Positions 1 through 14,600 are shown, counted from the stretch's first letter. The stretch is 64,000 nt of DNA from Bolinopsis microptera (GCF_026151205.1 NC_087072.1:2559375-2623374), one strand, 5' to 3'. Notes: generated by a model from the letters alone, not told the origin. Numbers and translations: made by a program.

Positions 1-1856
1 AATTTGTCGGGAATGTTCACCGGAACTAATAATTGCATTTCACGGAAATCAAATCAGAATCATATCTAGTGATCCGTATGCTCTAATTCAGCAGTTTATT
101 GTTTTTCCTACGTAATACATAATATTATATCCTATGAGTACATCCATCTATGAATGATGGGATTTTATTTATTCACAAGCATTATCTTTGAATACTGTGA
201 TCAATTAATATAAAACTCTGCATAGCGACCTCCCTATACTTCATATGCAATTAGTGTATTTACCTAATTTACATCCAAAGATTATCTTATTCTGTCACGC
301 TCTTTTAGTTTTCTTTGTTTCAGTTTTGTAGCGCCAGCTGGTGACTCCTCTTCTCCTAGGCTTTTTTAAAATTAGATCTACATCTCGGCCGGCTCCTTTC
401 TAGCTTAGCATATCGTACATTTTCGAATTTCTTATTCTACCATATTTTATTACTTCAGCGTTATAGTTAATATTTCTTTTACAGCCGTTAGTCGATGATT
501 TTATATCGTCGTCGACCGAAAGTACAAACACGAAACTTTTAAGCTCTGACTCACGATATATAGTATCAGGTGCTCTGGAATGCAGAGCTTCAGCTCAAAA
601 TATTTGGAATTTTACGAGCCAAATTTACTATGTTTTCTAATCATTCTTTAACGATTATTATTGTTTCCAGGCGCATGCTTTCTTTATTATTTATCAAGCC
701 TGTCAAGTAAAATCTTTGTTACGGTAATTTATATGGCAAATTTTAATACGCACAGCAGCCCGTTCCTTGATATAAATTAAAAATAGCGATAAATGTTCTT
801 TGTGTAACTTTTTAAACACTTCTTTAAGTTTTAACAGCGCAATAATATTTGTATTTCAAGAATTTTTTTGAAAACTCTTTCTGTCTTTATACACACAACT
901 TGATGTTGGGTCATTAAAAATATAGCTGTGATTTAAGTGAAAATATTGGTTTGTCATTAGCGAGGTCGGACTAAAGCTCAACCACCTGGCATATTTATAT
1001 TTTGTGTTAAATTGTCTGATTTATTTAATGGTCATTTTAACGTTACCATTTTAATAACATTTATATCGTTACGTGTACCAACTGTTACATAATCGCCTCA
1101 TGACGCCGTTTCAATCTTTATGTTCCGCAGAAGATGATGAAAACAGTATTTTAACTTGTATTACGTTGTTCCTTGTCGATACATGCGAAGTGACGTGACG
1201 CTACTGTTTTAGCATTGCTATTCAACAATATTAAACATAAAGTTTATTAGACAGGGGAAATTTTCTGTTACAATAGTAGGTTTTCGGTAAATGTTACTTT
1301 TGTTTGCGACGTTACTGATGTAATTCTCTTTCGACTCAGTATCAGTCGGCCATAATGAGCCATTTGTGATAAACATTTTTACAAAGGTCAAACTGTTAAT
1401 TTGTCTGTTATGTATTTGTTCACATAAAGCTGTAAGGCGCCTCACGCAATTTTAGGTAAAGAGATCGAAATCAATATTCCTTTCAAACGCGCGCGTCTTC
1501 TCTTCATGACAAAGACTTGTTTGAGCGCGAATCCGCTACCACGTGACCGATTTCATACCAATCTCATCGATCACGTTTCATCGATTCCTTCCGTTAATTG
1601 GATTCTACCTTTTAACATTAAGTTGTAACTTCTCATGTGAAACCGAATATGTCGACTTAGACTCTAAAATTAGATTTGAAAAATTGTGGCTATCCGTTAA
1701 GTTAACGGCGTTAACCTGTTAACAAATATTTGCGTTTAGGTTCATACATTATATATTATTTTTCACTGTCATGTGAAACGATAAATTACTCCGTAGACTT
1801 ATATTAACACTTGCTTATGTTGCTAATTGTTATTGAATATCGTTTTTTTCTCAGGA
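1..1856. other. 5' flank / upstream intron of the AT-hook gene, no gene recognised
   Basis: AT-rich sequence without a convincing coding region on either strand. It ends in a pyrimidine-rich acceptor (tttttttctcag, ending at 1854) immediately before the first visible coding exon of the AT-hook gene. At least one 5' non-coding or short coding exon and the promoter probably lie here or further upstream. I could not identify them. Confidence 0.6.
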
Positions 1857-4800
1857 ATGACCTCAAGTCGACTAAGAACTAAAGCATACGAAGCAGTCAG
1901 AGAAAAGACAATATTCCCCCTTATTGCCCGTGTCCGGCAGCAAAGTCAAAACATGGACCAGATGAAGTTAGACGAAAGCGCCAGTTCCTCCGGAGAAGGA
2001 AAGATTCCAGTTCTCACATACCACAAAGATGAAGAAAAGGAAAACTCGTGCTCTACTCACGTCACAGACCAGCCAGGCAGCGCTCCAGCCGTTGAGGGTT
2101 CCAACGATCTAGTCATAGAAGAGGAGCTTGATGCTGGAGTGGTACCGAATGTAGATGTCCTTATGACAGAGAGTGAGCCATACGACCCCGAACCTACTAT
2201 TGATGTGACGTCACCTCACGATGACATGTTATCACCCACCCCTGATAATATAATAATCCAGACCCCCACCGCCTCGTCCAGCTCTCCAGCTTCCCAACCA
2301 GCAAACTCAAAAACCTTCAAATTTCACGACAACACTTTCGAGACCATGAAGGCATTGGAGCAAATACAGGGACAGTTTAAACAGAGCCAAAGTTGGCAGT
2401 CAACAGAACAGTCTCCGTCGAACAACTCCAGTTCTAACACTTCATTGAGCAGCAGCCCCAAAGTAGAAGGCTACCTGAACCAGACCCCAACTATTGTACC
2501 TAGAAAAAGAGGCAGACCCAAAGGCTCTACTACCAAGAACAGGAAGATTAAAAATATCGGCGGACTAAATTTGTGGGCTCCTAAATCCTCCAAATCTAAA
2601 CTCTCAACACTGGAGTTATTGGCAATGTCTGCTCAACGACAACACACTCACCAACAATCTCACACTCAACAGAACGACTCCCAGGCAATGCTAGCTCTCC
2701 TAATGCAGCAACAACTTCAGCAGCAGATGATGTCTGTTAACTCTACACAAGATGCGATGCAACTTCTCATGGCATGTGATGCCTCCTTCCAGCAGGCCTA
2801 CTCAGAGCAGCAGCAACACCAAGCCCTCCTAGCTCAGCAGCAGCTCATGATGAACGCTCAGAATGAGCAGAAAATGAACAGTGCACAAACCAATCACTTG
2901 CTGGAGATGCAGCTTCAGCACGAGATTTCAAACCTGGAGAAGATTCTGGCAAACCACGCCGCGGAACACAAGATCAATCCATCACTCGCTCCGCCAAAGG
3001 TTCCGCAAACTATGGATCTTGGAATGTATCAGTTAAGCAACATAGCATCGCACAGCCCGGTTCAAGCCAGTTTGAGCGGTGTTTCCAATCCTCAAGTTTT
3101 AAAGTTTAACTCTGTTCCAAGTGCTGATCAATTCCAAAGTTCTGTCTCCGAGTCGTTACAAAAAGAAGCTCAACAGAACGCCCTGCTACGTGAAACAATG
3201 ATGAAACTTCAAGGACAATCCCTCCAAAGCTCAAGCTCTCACATCAGTCCAAACGGGATATTCTCCACAGCTAACAATGGTCTTAACCACTCCGTGCCGC
3301 AAAGTGTGAGCAGTTCTGATCAGAACCACCATATCATGGGATATTCTCCATCATTACCGCACAGCGTGTGGTCGAGTTCAACTTCTCTAGAGAACATTCC
3401 AGCTGCACCCGTCCAGACTGCAGCTGGAACCATATCTCCTCCCATCATTCAAAACAACACGCTTCACCACAAGATGCCCGCTGTCAATAGCAGGCCAGGT
3501 GACGTAAGTGATGACGTAACCAAACAGTTCCTGGAACTGATAAAGTCACTTGGAAATGATCCTGTCCAGACAGAGCAATTACTGCAGTTGCTTGCCGGAC
3601 AAGTTACCAACAATTCTCAGCACCAAGCACCGGGTGTTTCCAGTGCCGCCTCCCATGTCCCGACCATATTCTCTCAAAACCGGCCATTACCTAGTCAAAG
3701 TGTACCTGCACCAGCTCAACTAGCTCCAGTCCAACTAGCCCCAGCCCAACTAGCCCCAGTCCAATTAGCTCCAGCCCAACTATCTCCAGTCCAGCTATCA
3801 CCGGCTCCAGCTCAACTAGCACCGGCACCACCTGCCCAGCCAACTCCCACCACATCGCACAGTTCACCAACTAAATCTGGTGCTCAAGCTAAGATGTCCG
3901 ATCTTGAGCAACTTATATCGTGTCTTAAATCTCCGAATCAACAGAAAGTATCTCAATCCATCTTCACACCCAAGATAAAGAGTGGAGCTGATCTGGATAA
4001 TCTGCTGCCCAAGACGCGAGGCCGACCTCCTGGCACCTCTAATGGGACCCCCACCAGTCTGGTTAGTTGTGATCATTGATATTTTGTTTTATGATAATAA
4101 CTGTTCTTAAAATATATAAATTCGCCTTTTAAAATCAGCTCTAATCTCAAATCAATTTAAAAACTTAAGTTTAGAAATAAAATCTGGTCACGTAGTTTCC
4201 GTTATTGTGATTTTTAAGACTCTAACTTTTGTTTGCACCGTGTAATCAAAAGTTTTAAAATACCAAGTATCGGTGATTGAAGATCATTTTTATTTTCAGA
4301 AACAGTCAGAGGGTAAGAGACACAGAGGTCGACCAAGAAAGTACCCTGAACACTTTTACAACGTTGTTAACGGCAAGATGAAATACCCCGGGGCTAAGGA
4401 AAGGGTTAGTTGATTTGTTTAAAAACTTGACATTAAAACTTTCTGCTATTAAAACCATTCACTCCTGTTTTTACAACGATATTTTAGCGCAATGACCGTA
4501 ATTCTGGTGCCATGTGCCCAGTAAAAGTTACTTTTAAAATTCTATCGTTTATCTAATGCTGTCCCGTAAACTAACGTTTCTGACCTATTCCAGCGGATGT
4601 TTTTCCCGTTCGAAGAGACGAAGTATAATAACAGCAGTTCGACAGCTGGCTTAACCCAACTTAACCAGGCAAATGTAAGTTATCTAATTAATTTAATATT
4701 AGAAGGTCATGATTGGTCCTACTATCTGAGCCGTAATTATGTGCAAAAAATACTCATTGTTGTAAGTACTAACTCGTGGCTGGAAAATCTTTGTAATAAC

Positions 4801-5132
4801 AGACTTCTTTCTCCCAGTTTGGAAGTCTGACAAGCTCAACGGAGGAGCAGACCGGGTCCACTTCTGGGCAGGAGCAGTCTCCTGTGCCCCCCACTGACAA
4901 CACCCTCACGCCCCCGCCTCCCCCTGCTAAGAAACGAGGCCGTCCCAAGGGATCCAAGAACAAGCCCTGTCTGATAACATCGCCTCAGCAACTTCTCGAC
5001 CTCAGAGCTCAGTATCCTGAGAGTTCCCCCGTCTGGGCGGGAATGCCCGACTGCAAGCAAGCCCAAATAGCGGCCGTTTTGTCCGGACTAAACCACAAAC
5101 TCTTTAGACAGAATCCAAGTTTTACTGTGTAG
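1857..5132 (+). CDS. Gln-rich AT-hook DNA-binding protein, 4 exons
   Basis: Exons 1857-4061, 4300-4404, 4594-4674 and 4818-5132 join in phase 0 at every junction and give 901 residues. Four AT-hook cores (GRP flanked by basic residues) are visible near residues 216-222, 719-725, 742-749 and 834-842. AT-hooks bind the minor groove of AT-rich DNA, so a nuclear chromatin or transcription role is inferred. The N-terminal third is acidic and Ser/Pro-rich. Residues about 260-370 are Gln-rich. A 15-bp repeat encoding QLAPV/QLAPA units lies near residues 618-660. The last exon ends with a compact conserved-looking C-terminus after the fourth hook. The ATG at 1857 sits two bases after a splice acceptor, so a 5' exon probably exists and the true start could be further upstream. 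I do not recognise the orthologue group. Confidence 0.8.
3717..3835 (+). repeat. Coding 15-bp minisatellite in the AT-hook gene
   Basis: About seven to eight imperfect copies of a 15-bp unit (core caactagccccagtc) keep the frame and encode alternating QLAPV and QLAPA pentapeptides, decaying into SPVQL and APAQL variants downstream. It lies inside the first large exon and changes protein length without breaking the frame. Confidence 0.85.
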
Positions 5133-8100
5133 ATCCGAACTATTGCTTATCGAGACACTGTACCGGTGCCAAGACAGATTTCGTAACTTTTTTTGATTTT
5201 TAGTAATTTCTTGATCATTGCAATTATTTTAGGTCAAGTATTTGTAAATTAATATTTTAACTCTTATCTATTGCTAACTATTTAAGAGTATTTTTGCTAT
5301 CAGCTAATTTTACAGCTCTCTTCCCATTTTATTTTAGTTAAATAGATGATTGGATTATTTTTCACCTTCTCTTATAATGATAACTATATAAGTTACCATG
5401 AAAACTGCAAGTATTTATCAATTTGAAAATTACTTGGGTTAATTTACTGCAAAATATTCTTGGTTATATTTTGGCTGTTGACCATGGCACATTACATGAA
5501 CAGCGGTAATTGGTTTTGAGTTTTGCGAGGAGACGTTCCTGGAAGTAGCATTTTGTAGATCTAAATACAGCAGGCTGTTTGAGTTATCAAATGAAAATAT
5601 TTGATCCGTAGATTATATGTACAAGTCACAGTTTTATTTGAAGTTTTACATTAATCTGGGACCTATTCGATTTTAACGTTATCTGTTGAAAAGAAACGTT
5701 ATATTTTGGCTTTATATTATTTGTATTTTTACCTGTAATTCCGCAGGCTACTTTACGCTATCATATATGTGTACTTCTTTGTTTATAAATATAAATATTA
5801 ACGAAATAAGCCCCCTCTCCAAACCCCCTCCCGGCCTCCCTCATTGGAAAATCAAAATCTTCTATGTTCTTACTGATAATTTGTCTGGGATTCTCAAACA
5901 AAATTATCCTTGCAGTCGTAATTTTTGACCATATTTTTGGGTATTCGTGAGAAAAGGGCTTCAGAATCTCGGTTTGATAATTCATTCAACCGTTTGAAAT
6001 AAGACCGACTTTCCGCTGATAAAGTTCTCCCCGTCTTAATTAAAGACCCGTGGTAGGAGGTAGTGACGTCTGGGAGGATAATTACATTTAAAAATCAGAA
6101 CATTTAAATGAAGACAAATCATTATGATCTAAATGATCTAGAAAAATGTAGAGAAGTTTGTCATTAAATTCGGACTTACTGACCAGAACAAACCATGTCT
6201 TTGTCTCATGAAAATGTAAGGACGTAAATTCTGCATTCTGATGATGGTGGATGCGCTGGCGAAACATTTCCATTTCCCTGAGTGGTTCCCATATCATAAA
6301 TCCGACGTTTAATTAGCTATGGTACCTCCCGAAGAAAAAATTACGAGGATCCTGGGAGTTTCACTCCACTAACAGGAACTATGGTATAACTAACTACTAG
6401 TACTTTACACACTACACAGGCAAATGATCTTCAGCTAACCCTTTAATACCAAAATAACTATCGTGAAAGTAAACGGGCACTTGCCCGGGCCCGAAACGTT
6501 TATCTGAAAAACGACAGTGAAAGCTACCAGAAGCTTCTTACTAATACTACTTCAAAAAAGATTGATCATGTTCATATATCTGCCGTTTTCTGACAATTTT
6601 AAATCCGTTTCTAAAAGAGTTGAACTTGAAATGAATGGGACTTTTTCGTTAATTCTGCAAAAACGTCCGGATTTTAAGAAACGACCCCCTTTCCCCTGTC
6701 CGGAGTTGTCCGAAATTCCAAAACCACCCCCTCCTATTTGCCGGACGTCCTAAGTAGATGGCCCGTAATATTTTTAGATCATATTCCACATTTATTGGGC
6801 GGCGCTCAGCCTGCCAATGCCATTCTACCATATCTTCATTCGGTAGATAAATTCCACATTATATAAACTATCGCAATATTTTAAAATGTTTATAGCATGT
6901 TCGCAAACACGAGTATGAGCTATTGTATTTGTACTGACTTATCAACTTATAATCCCACTTTCGCATTTGGCCTCCTCCCCCCTGTAGTATGTATATGCTC
7001 CCTATAGGGGAGATCACTTTGCCATGAACCTTGATTGTTGAAAAGTAGTACGTGTATTAGTACTAGTAGTATATGCTCTCGACTCTCTCATGAGCCGCAC
7101 ACTAAAGGGCTAATATTATACTCCCTTGAATCACATAACGAACAATATACTTACCTCGTGCTATACTAAAAGCAAGCGATTAAAAATGGCAAAACAATTC
7201 AACAAATCTCATGACTCATGAGCCTAGCTCTCGCTTTGCATCATGCTCTGCCTGTCCTTACTCTCGGTCACTTTAGAACCCTGTTCTTTAAATCGTTTGC
7301 TTTGAGACTCAAGAATCAAGAAACATTCTGCTAAACGATCGATCGTTTTAGAAAATATCTCTTCATTCTTGTGTGTCAAAGCTAATCCCATGTCGTCCGA
7401 GAGCTTATAATCCTATCGCCACTCGGAATTACTAAGTCATTTTCCTGCTAGGATCTGCCCTCCGATCAGATCGGATCCGGAATCCCATAGGATTCAAATT
7501 TCCTATCGGGTCCGAGAGCAAATTGTATCGTCTCTCGGAAATAACAGATCCAGGATCTTAACGCCGCTCGAGATAGGATTTTATTGCCGGTATCACTATC
7601 ATATCCTAATTCCTAAGGGAGTCCGATCGGTGTTAGGATTGATAAAATCTGAGCTATCTCGGACGCCTGGCTAGAAGTTGTAGTATGATAAATCCGAGGG
7701 TAATCCTATCTGATTGAAATTGCGGAAATCACCCTTTTGAAAGGCATTGGGTCACCACATCGAGGCCAAAATTGCTTATATTGCATCTCTCTACTTCTAG
7801 TTCTAGCGCTAGATAAGGAGTTTTTGATAAATAGGTTCCTTAGAGTTGGAGCTCATCAAAGCTCAGGTAAGCCCCTTCCGAAAGAAGCTCCTTCGGATGG
7901 AGGCTCATACCACTTGCAACTTGAGACTTCGGAACTTCTGCTAAAGTTCCTCTTTGTCGATTACAACCCATGTAACCGTGAGTTGGAACACCTTAATAAT
8001 AAACCTAGCCCAATTTAAAAGTTTTCTCTCGTGTGTGAACATGAAACAAGATTTGGTAACTCAATTAAGAAGTACAAATTAATGACTGAGAAGGACACGT

Positions 8101-9689
8101 TGTGAAAGTGAAAGTGGAAATGCTAGCTATTAGCTGAATATTATATTGAAAAATGGTGGCGAAAAATGTTGACCAGTATCGTTTTAGCCTTTTCAAGACT
8201 AGGTCAGAATTCACACATTCTCACTAGTGATTTGTGGTATTTATTATTTTCCCATTCAACTGTTCATCACCAGTGGTTCCTCTGGTGTAGCATAGTAAAC
8301 ACAGTACACACGTGTGTACTGTGTATAACAAACCATGTACTAGAAGTAGAATGCCCCGTTACGGAATTTGTTTGAATACAAAATTGTTTGAGAGGGTCCT
8401 ACACAGTAGTGCAACCTCTAACTATCTACCATTTATGTATTGTTTGTATCTATGAACAATACGCATGCACAGCCATAAGTAGCAGTAATTCCAAGAACTT
8501 TTATTTCATAAACATCTCGCTGCGTTATCCACTAACGCTCGCGCGGCCAGGTGCGCGCGCCCTCACGCATGGGCGAAATCCGTCAAACAAAATGTCTTTT
8601 GAGAGCATTTTTACATTATTAACGTTTCGCGCCCTTCGTTTATAATTTTCGCAAAATGTGACAGATCGGCACACTAAATGAGGTCCACGACATATTGCAC
8701 TTTGTGAAGGCTTTGGTCGAATTCTACTCCAAGGTAAAATCACTCGTAATCATTTTACGGACGGGCATATAAATTATACTACACCAAGTAGTGTCTGTTT
8801 TTATTGAGGTCATGATTATCATGATTATGATCAGGAACGAGCCAGTTAAAGATATTTATCAAATATACTATTTTAGGGATATCACGTCATGGAATTTGTT
8901 GTCCCTCATATTTACAGCTGAAACCCGCTTCCTTAGACCAAAACCGAAAAAACAGGTCTGTTTTTTCAGGTTTTTTATCAGTCCCATCTTCGCTTTTAAA
9001 ATATCGATACAAATGGTGCACATACTCTAGTTCGACACGTGTGTCGAAATAAAGTACGTGAATCGAGAACATATGACTTTAGCTGATTTTTCAGAGAGGG
9101 CTGTGAGCTGAGATTAACTAATAATCTTCAAACCTCTGAGCCAGCTACTCAGATCAAATTTTGTAGACATCAGTGCCACCTTCATAACGAGGTTATTTCG
9201 CTTAAAACTCTAATTTGATAAGATTGTTCGTGGGGCAGATAACGGTACTACAGACACGAAATATGTAATCATATTGGGTTGGTCTCCAGATTCAAAATAG
9301 AAGGACAGTGAAACCTGGAGACCCCGATAATGAACAAGTCATTCACCGATTGTCAAGGCGAATTTATCAATCAAGGTAGCCGATCTCATTAATAGAATTT
9401 GCACATCTTCAGAAGGCGGAGGACTGTGGACATTTCCGTTAATAATAAAGTTTGGGGACCGTTAACACGGTTACCGATATTGTAATACAATTGTACGGAT
9501 TGGAAATTATAGCGTTTTCTTTGAGCTCTAGAAATTATGACGTCATCATTAGTGATCTAAGGCGTGTTTGTTTGTAAAAATTAGACAATGATAAATATTT
9601 CGTCTCTACATAAATAGATATATACAGTTTTATAACATTCTTTACTGTGGAATAATGTGATAAGGCATGTGATTCCGTTAAAACATTTT
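5133..9689. other. Intergenic region, no gene recognised
   Basis: 3' flank of the AT-hook gene followed by non-coding sequence. Short open frames are present, but none has recognisable protein content, splice-site support or codon structure. Notable small items are a cluster of TAGGAT/ATCCTA words at about 7400-7710 and a perfect 26-bp palindrome at 8299-8324. Confidence 0.6.
8299..8324. repeat. Perfect 26-bp palindrome centred on CACGTG
   Basis: The sequence reads identically on both strands across 26 bases with no spacer (half-site acacagtacacac). The centre is a CACGTG E-box core. A regulatory role is possible but not shown. Confidence 0.8.
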
Positions 9690-10452
9690 CAGTCATGATA
9701 CTCACGTTTTAAACCTAGCCAAAAAATAAACAACACATACGCCTAATAAAGGGTCGTTCACATATTACATAATCAATATTTTAGCAATTTTTAATCAAGA
9801 CCCCCCCCCCCCCCCCCCGTATTCATTTGGGAACCCCCTCCCCCCTCGGCTGATTACGTAATATGTGAACGACCCCTAAGTCATGATACTCACGTTTTAA
9901 ACCTAGCCAAGAACTAAACAACAGATACGCCTAATAAAGTAATAAGGGGTCGTTCACATATTACATAATATGTCCAAACCCAGGATGCAAGACATGAAGA
10001 ATTTGTTTTAACTTTGTAAGAAAAGCATCAATAATCAATATTTTAGCAATTTTTACTCAATTTTTTATCAAGACAGCAAAATTACGTAATCATGGCCTGA
10101 CCCATGAGCCGAAATCATTGTTATGATATCCGGTCAAGCACTAATATTAATTACTTTAGCAGCCGATTACCCCGATACCCGATCCATTCCTAAAATTGTA
10201 TCACTTTTACAGTGAAATTGAGTGGAATTTGAATTAAAATATTGTCAAATTGTAATTATTCTAAAGGGTAAAAAGACAATTTTGATTACGTAATCAACAG
10301 CCAAACAACCCCCCGCCCCGTAATCAACCGTAATCATTCGGGAACCCCCTCCCCCCTCGGCTGATTACGTAATATGTGAACGACCCTAAGTCATGATAGT
10401 TGATACTCACTTTTAAACCTAGCCACAAACTAAACAACAGAAACACCTAATA
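9690..10452. mobile_element. Two MITE-like TIR elements embedded in a duplicated flank
   Basis: Two elements (9751-9875 and 9947-10386) begin with gggtcgttcacatattac and end with its reverse complement, gtaatatgtgaacgaccc. Neither has coding capacity. Both contain C-rich stretches and share gggaaccccctcccccctcg before the right end. The host sequence around them (tcatgatactcac through gcctaataaag) is present three times, at about 9692-9750, 9880-9940 and 10390-10452. Insertion site and element were therefore duplicated together. A non-autonomous DNA transposon family is the likely source; the transposase type cannot be told from the ends. Confidence 0.75.
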
Positions 10453-11682
10453 TATGTCATGTTTATTGTTAACGGAAATTTTAATGTTTTTGTTTGTAGT
10501 CGACCTTCGTCTACAAAAAATTATATTACCTTAAATAGGGTTAGATTTCAAAGTAGTCCTGACTTAATTACCTTGTAACAAGTCATTTTTATTCGTGAAA
10601 AATTACAGAAAATATTTATTCCTAACATAACTCACATTGAAGTAACTTTTAACCTTGGAAAATCACAAGAAATATTTAACCGTAGGATACCTAATCATGC
10701 TAACATTAAAAGTCACTATCAGTCGCGAAAAATCACAAATTTAGTAAAATTAAATCTTTTAAAGTTGGAACCATTCCAATTGGAAGCCTGATTTTTATAA
10801 ATTCATGAGTTTGAGGTGCAAAGGTTCTAATCCCACTTATAGCGACAGTCACTCAATACCATATAACTTAATCCAATTTCAGAGTTTTATCGTTAATTCT
10901 TAATCAGTGATTTTGGAAAAACCAATTCAGGAATTATAGCCTAACAACAAGGGTAAAATCAGGTCGCTTCACTTATTATATGGTCATCCTGCAACCTGCA
11001 ACCAACATGTCGGTAACATCCGGTTTAGATGTTTCAAATCCCGTTAATTTAAATTTAATCACATAATTCAGTGTTCGTGCTTGCGTAATTCACAATTCCC
11101 GTATTTATATCTAGAAATTTTAATGTTCATATTTAGTGATAAGAATTGCCAATACCTACTTCACGTTAAAAAAATTGTGAAACGTCAAAAGTCATGAAAT
11201 GAACATTAAAAAACTGGTGATGTTATAGATAAGTCTAATTTCGTCAATGCCAGTCTCTAAAAACTCGTGATTCAGCAAGTCAGCCCGCTGTATATTAAAA
11301 TTACCGTTATAAAATGTATAAAAATCGTTATAAATTTCATCTACATGGTAGCATTAAAAACCTAATTAAAACTTTTCTTTTACTTTAAATACATTTTAAT
11401 ATTTTCGTTACCTACTTCAAAAATGTGTCTATAGTAAAACTCTAAACTCCGGACTAGTATAGCATATAATCTCAGATCAAATTACACCAGATCTCCAGAT
11501 CTCTACGCTCCCACTTTATTTAATGAAAATGCCCAACTGTTTTTCCTACTAGCGGCAAAATTTACAACCTTTTGTCCTCAAACTGGTGCGGAGTTCAGAG
11601 TTTAAATGAACCTATATTTCAAAACTACATTTCGACTCTAATTTTGTGATTTAATCACCGTTTCTCCTATCAAATAAAACTC
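10453..11682. other. Intergenic region 3' of UNC93A
   Basis: No coding region is seen. An AATAAA on the minus strand (tttatt on plus at 11515-11520) lies about 165 bases downstream of the UNC93A stop and is a candidate polyadenylation signal for that gene. Confidence 0.5.
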
Positions 11683-14600
11683 CTAATGATCCTGCTCTAC
11701 GGCTGTAGTCTTGCCGCCATCACACAGGTAGATGCTGTAGTGACCGGTTCTCTTGTACTCCAACACTTCTATGATGATGTATCCCACGAAGGAGACAGAT
11801 AGCCACCCCACTAGTATCCACATGAACGTCTGAAAAGGAGGGGTTTAGGGAGGGGCTATCTAATACCTTTAGGAGGGGCTATCTAAATTCTAATACCTTC
11901 AAGCGCAATTCCGGTATTCTTATCGAAAAGCGGCTTCATTTAATTTTTACGCGAACTGCATACCAATGACATACAATCATGCATATTTTGAAAGTTTGCT
12001 CTTACAATTCAGCCCGTGCCACGTATTATCAAATATTCAATTATTGCATATATTAATATATAATATACAATATACGTGGCAAAGAAACCTGTCAATTATT
12101 ACCAGGGTCTGTTAGACGGGCGATCAGGGGAATTGGTTTGGAAATTGGTTTAACTGATTACTAAGCTAAATCAAATAAACCGTTAACATTTCATCACTTT
12201 TAACACTGCATTAACCCAAGAGCAGAAAGTTAAATTACCACTTTTACTTTTTATTATTAATAAATTCTGTTCCACCGGAACGATATATAAAAACGGAAAG
12301 CTTAAACAGCGTGATATCTAAAGAATCATTTTGAGGCTGATGTAATAACTCACACTCAGCGTAAACAGCGTAAACAGCGTGATATCTAAAGAATCATTTT
12401 GAGGCTGATGTAATAACTCACACTCAGAACGATGTTGTTGCCGATCAGATAGGCTGCCAGGAACCCGAGACTTTCCCAAAGACGGTAGTTGGAGAAGGCT
12501 GGCTCCTCTTGGCCCGGGAAGATCACTCCGTAGAAAGCTGTAAAAATATCGTTTTAATTTAAAGAATTTTAAAACTTTCTGAAAATTCTTTTCTGTACAT
12601 ATTTACAAACTCATTGTTCAATATTTGATATGATCCTCAAAGGAAGTTAAATTTACAGTTAAACTTAGGCTGACAAGGCTTCTTTCTAGACAAGTTTTAA
12701 ACATTTTCCAAAGATTAGACAGATCAGGGAAATTGTTGTATTTATTATATTTCTATTTTCTTGTCATCTAATCTGTGCTGCCGCGTGCCAGGAATCCTTA
12801 GAAACCCCTTTCAGATGACCTTACCAAGGGGTCATTGGTCGAATTGAGGGGACAGGGAGTTGGTTTAGTAGACTAAAGCAACACTTTAACATACTCACAT
12901 ACGGTTCTGTAGGAGACACGCGTAAAGCTCATGACAAACACGCGAATCATTAAAATGAATAAATACAAAAGTTTATTACTGTATTGTTCTCTACTGTTAA
13001 CCGACATTCTTTTGGATTTCCTTTCGACAAAATTAGATATTTACATCAAATTTGAATAGAACATAGCCAGCGCACATTCCATAGGTCGCGTAGGTCACGT
13101 TTAATGTCTAAACACTGATGTGGTACATAATGGGGGAGCCACCTGGAATTGGATAAGGGGGGCGGGAACTATTTATAGCTCTATAGAGATTCGGAGATCA
13201 AAACATCGTGAACCAGAGAATGCTCAAATGAACTACTTGAGTATGGATAATAAGGATGAACAATATTTCGAGGCAGACGTGATTCTCTACCTAACTAGAT
13301 CTACCAAAGATCTGTTTTCTCTGCTTTACTAGAGAGACCCGTAATGGCCCTTCTCGCTGGGTCAACAGACCCTGCATTAAAACTGTCTGAATGAGCACAC
13401 ATTGGTGTCACTTTGTATCACATTTAGCACATACTGACTTTTATCAGTTCGCACTAATAATCTACTTCTACTGGGTAGGCGTTATGCCAGCTGCATTGTT
13501 AAAAATGTCGTTGTCGGTGCAAAAAGTTTAGAAAAATATACTGATGATCATACCAGAAAGTACGTGTTATCAAGTCTCTGGGGCAAGCCAACTGTAGACT
13601 GCTTTCGTAGAGTAGGAGACAGTCGGATATTAAGTTATATATAATATAGTCCATTACTCACCGACTATCAGGATATGCTGAGTATTATCATTCAATTTCT
13701 TTTTCAAATTCCCAAGATCCTTTATCGAAATGTTCTATGTGCTCGATAATGCTTGGAAATCGAATGAAGCAGTGTGTCCAGTCGATAATAAATTACCCCG
13801 AGTGTCGGCCGTAAATGGTGTCGGCCATTGGTCCTATAGGACTTCTTTAATATTTACGAACTTAATGACAATAACTACTCGCTACATGACCACTTCAGCA
13901 ATATGTTTATAAAATCATGCAAAAAAATAACCACAAAATTTTCAAATTTTCTTTAAAAATAGAGAGATCTTTTAAAAACAATGCTTTAGCCGATCACTTC
14001 CCCGGTATGATGTATTTAGCAAGTTATTTGGACGTTCTGTACCTTTATGATTGTTGATATCAAACTTTTGATAAGACTTTTCACTTGTTAGACGTTAGTT
14101 TACAGTTCATTGTACCCACAAAGGTTCTCCAGATCGGAAAAAATAAATTCATTCGCTATCCACTTTTCTGCCTCCCACGTTCGTGTTCACTTGCAAACAG
14201 ATGAACATATTCAATTGTTTAGGTAAATACTGATATCTGGATATTATCCGGTTGGAAGAGACAAGGACAAGTGAAACAAGGAAGTTAGGAGTAAGGGCAA
14301 ATTTTCGGCGTCATGATGTTTAGGTAAACGTAGGAATTTCCATCTCCAATCCAGCTTTATTGAGAACCTTCGTTCAGTTCATTATAAACTAGGGGTCGTT
14401 CATATATTACGTAATCAGGATGTGGGTTCCCAAATGATTACGCTAGTGTTATTTTGACACAATAGCTATGACGTATAAAACTGATTACGAAGGGGGGGTG
14501 TAAAAATTGTTCAAAAAGTGATTACGTAATATGTGAACAACCCCGTAGGAGAAAGTTATCCTCCTCCGCGGCAGTATGACCTAGACAGATCCTGTCGTGT

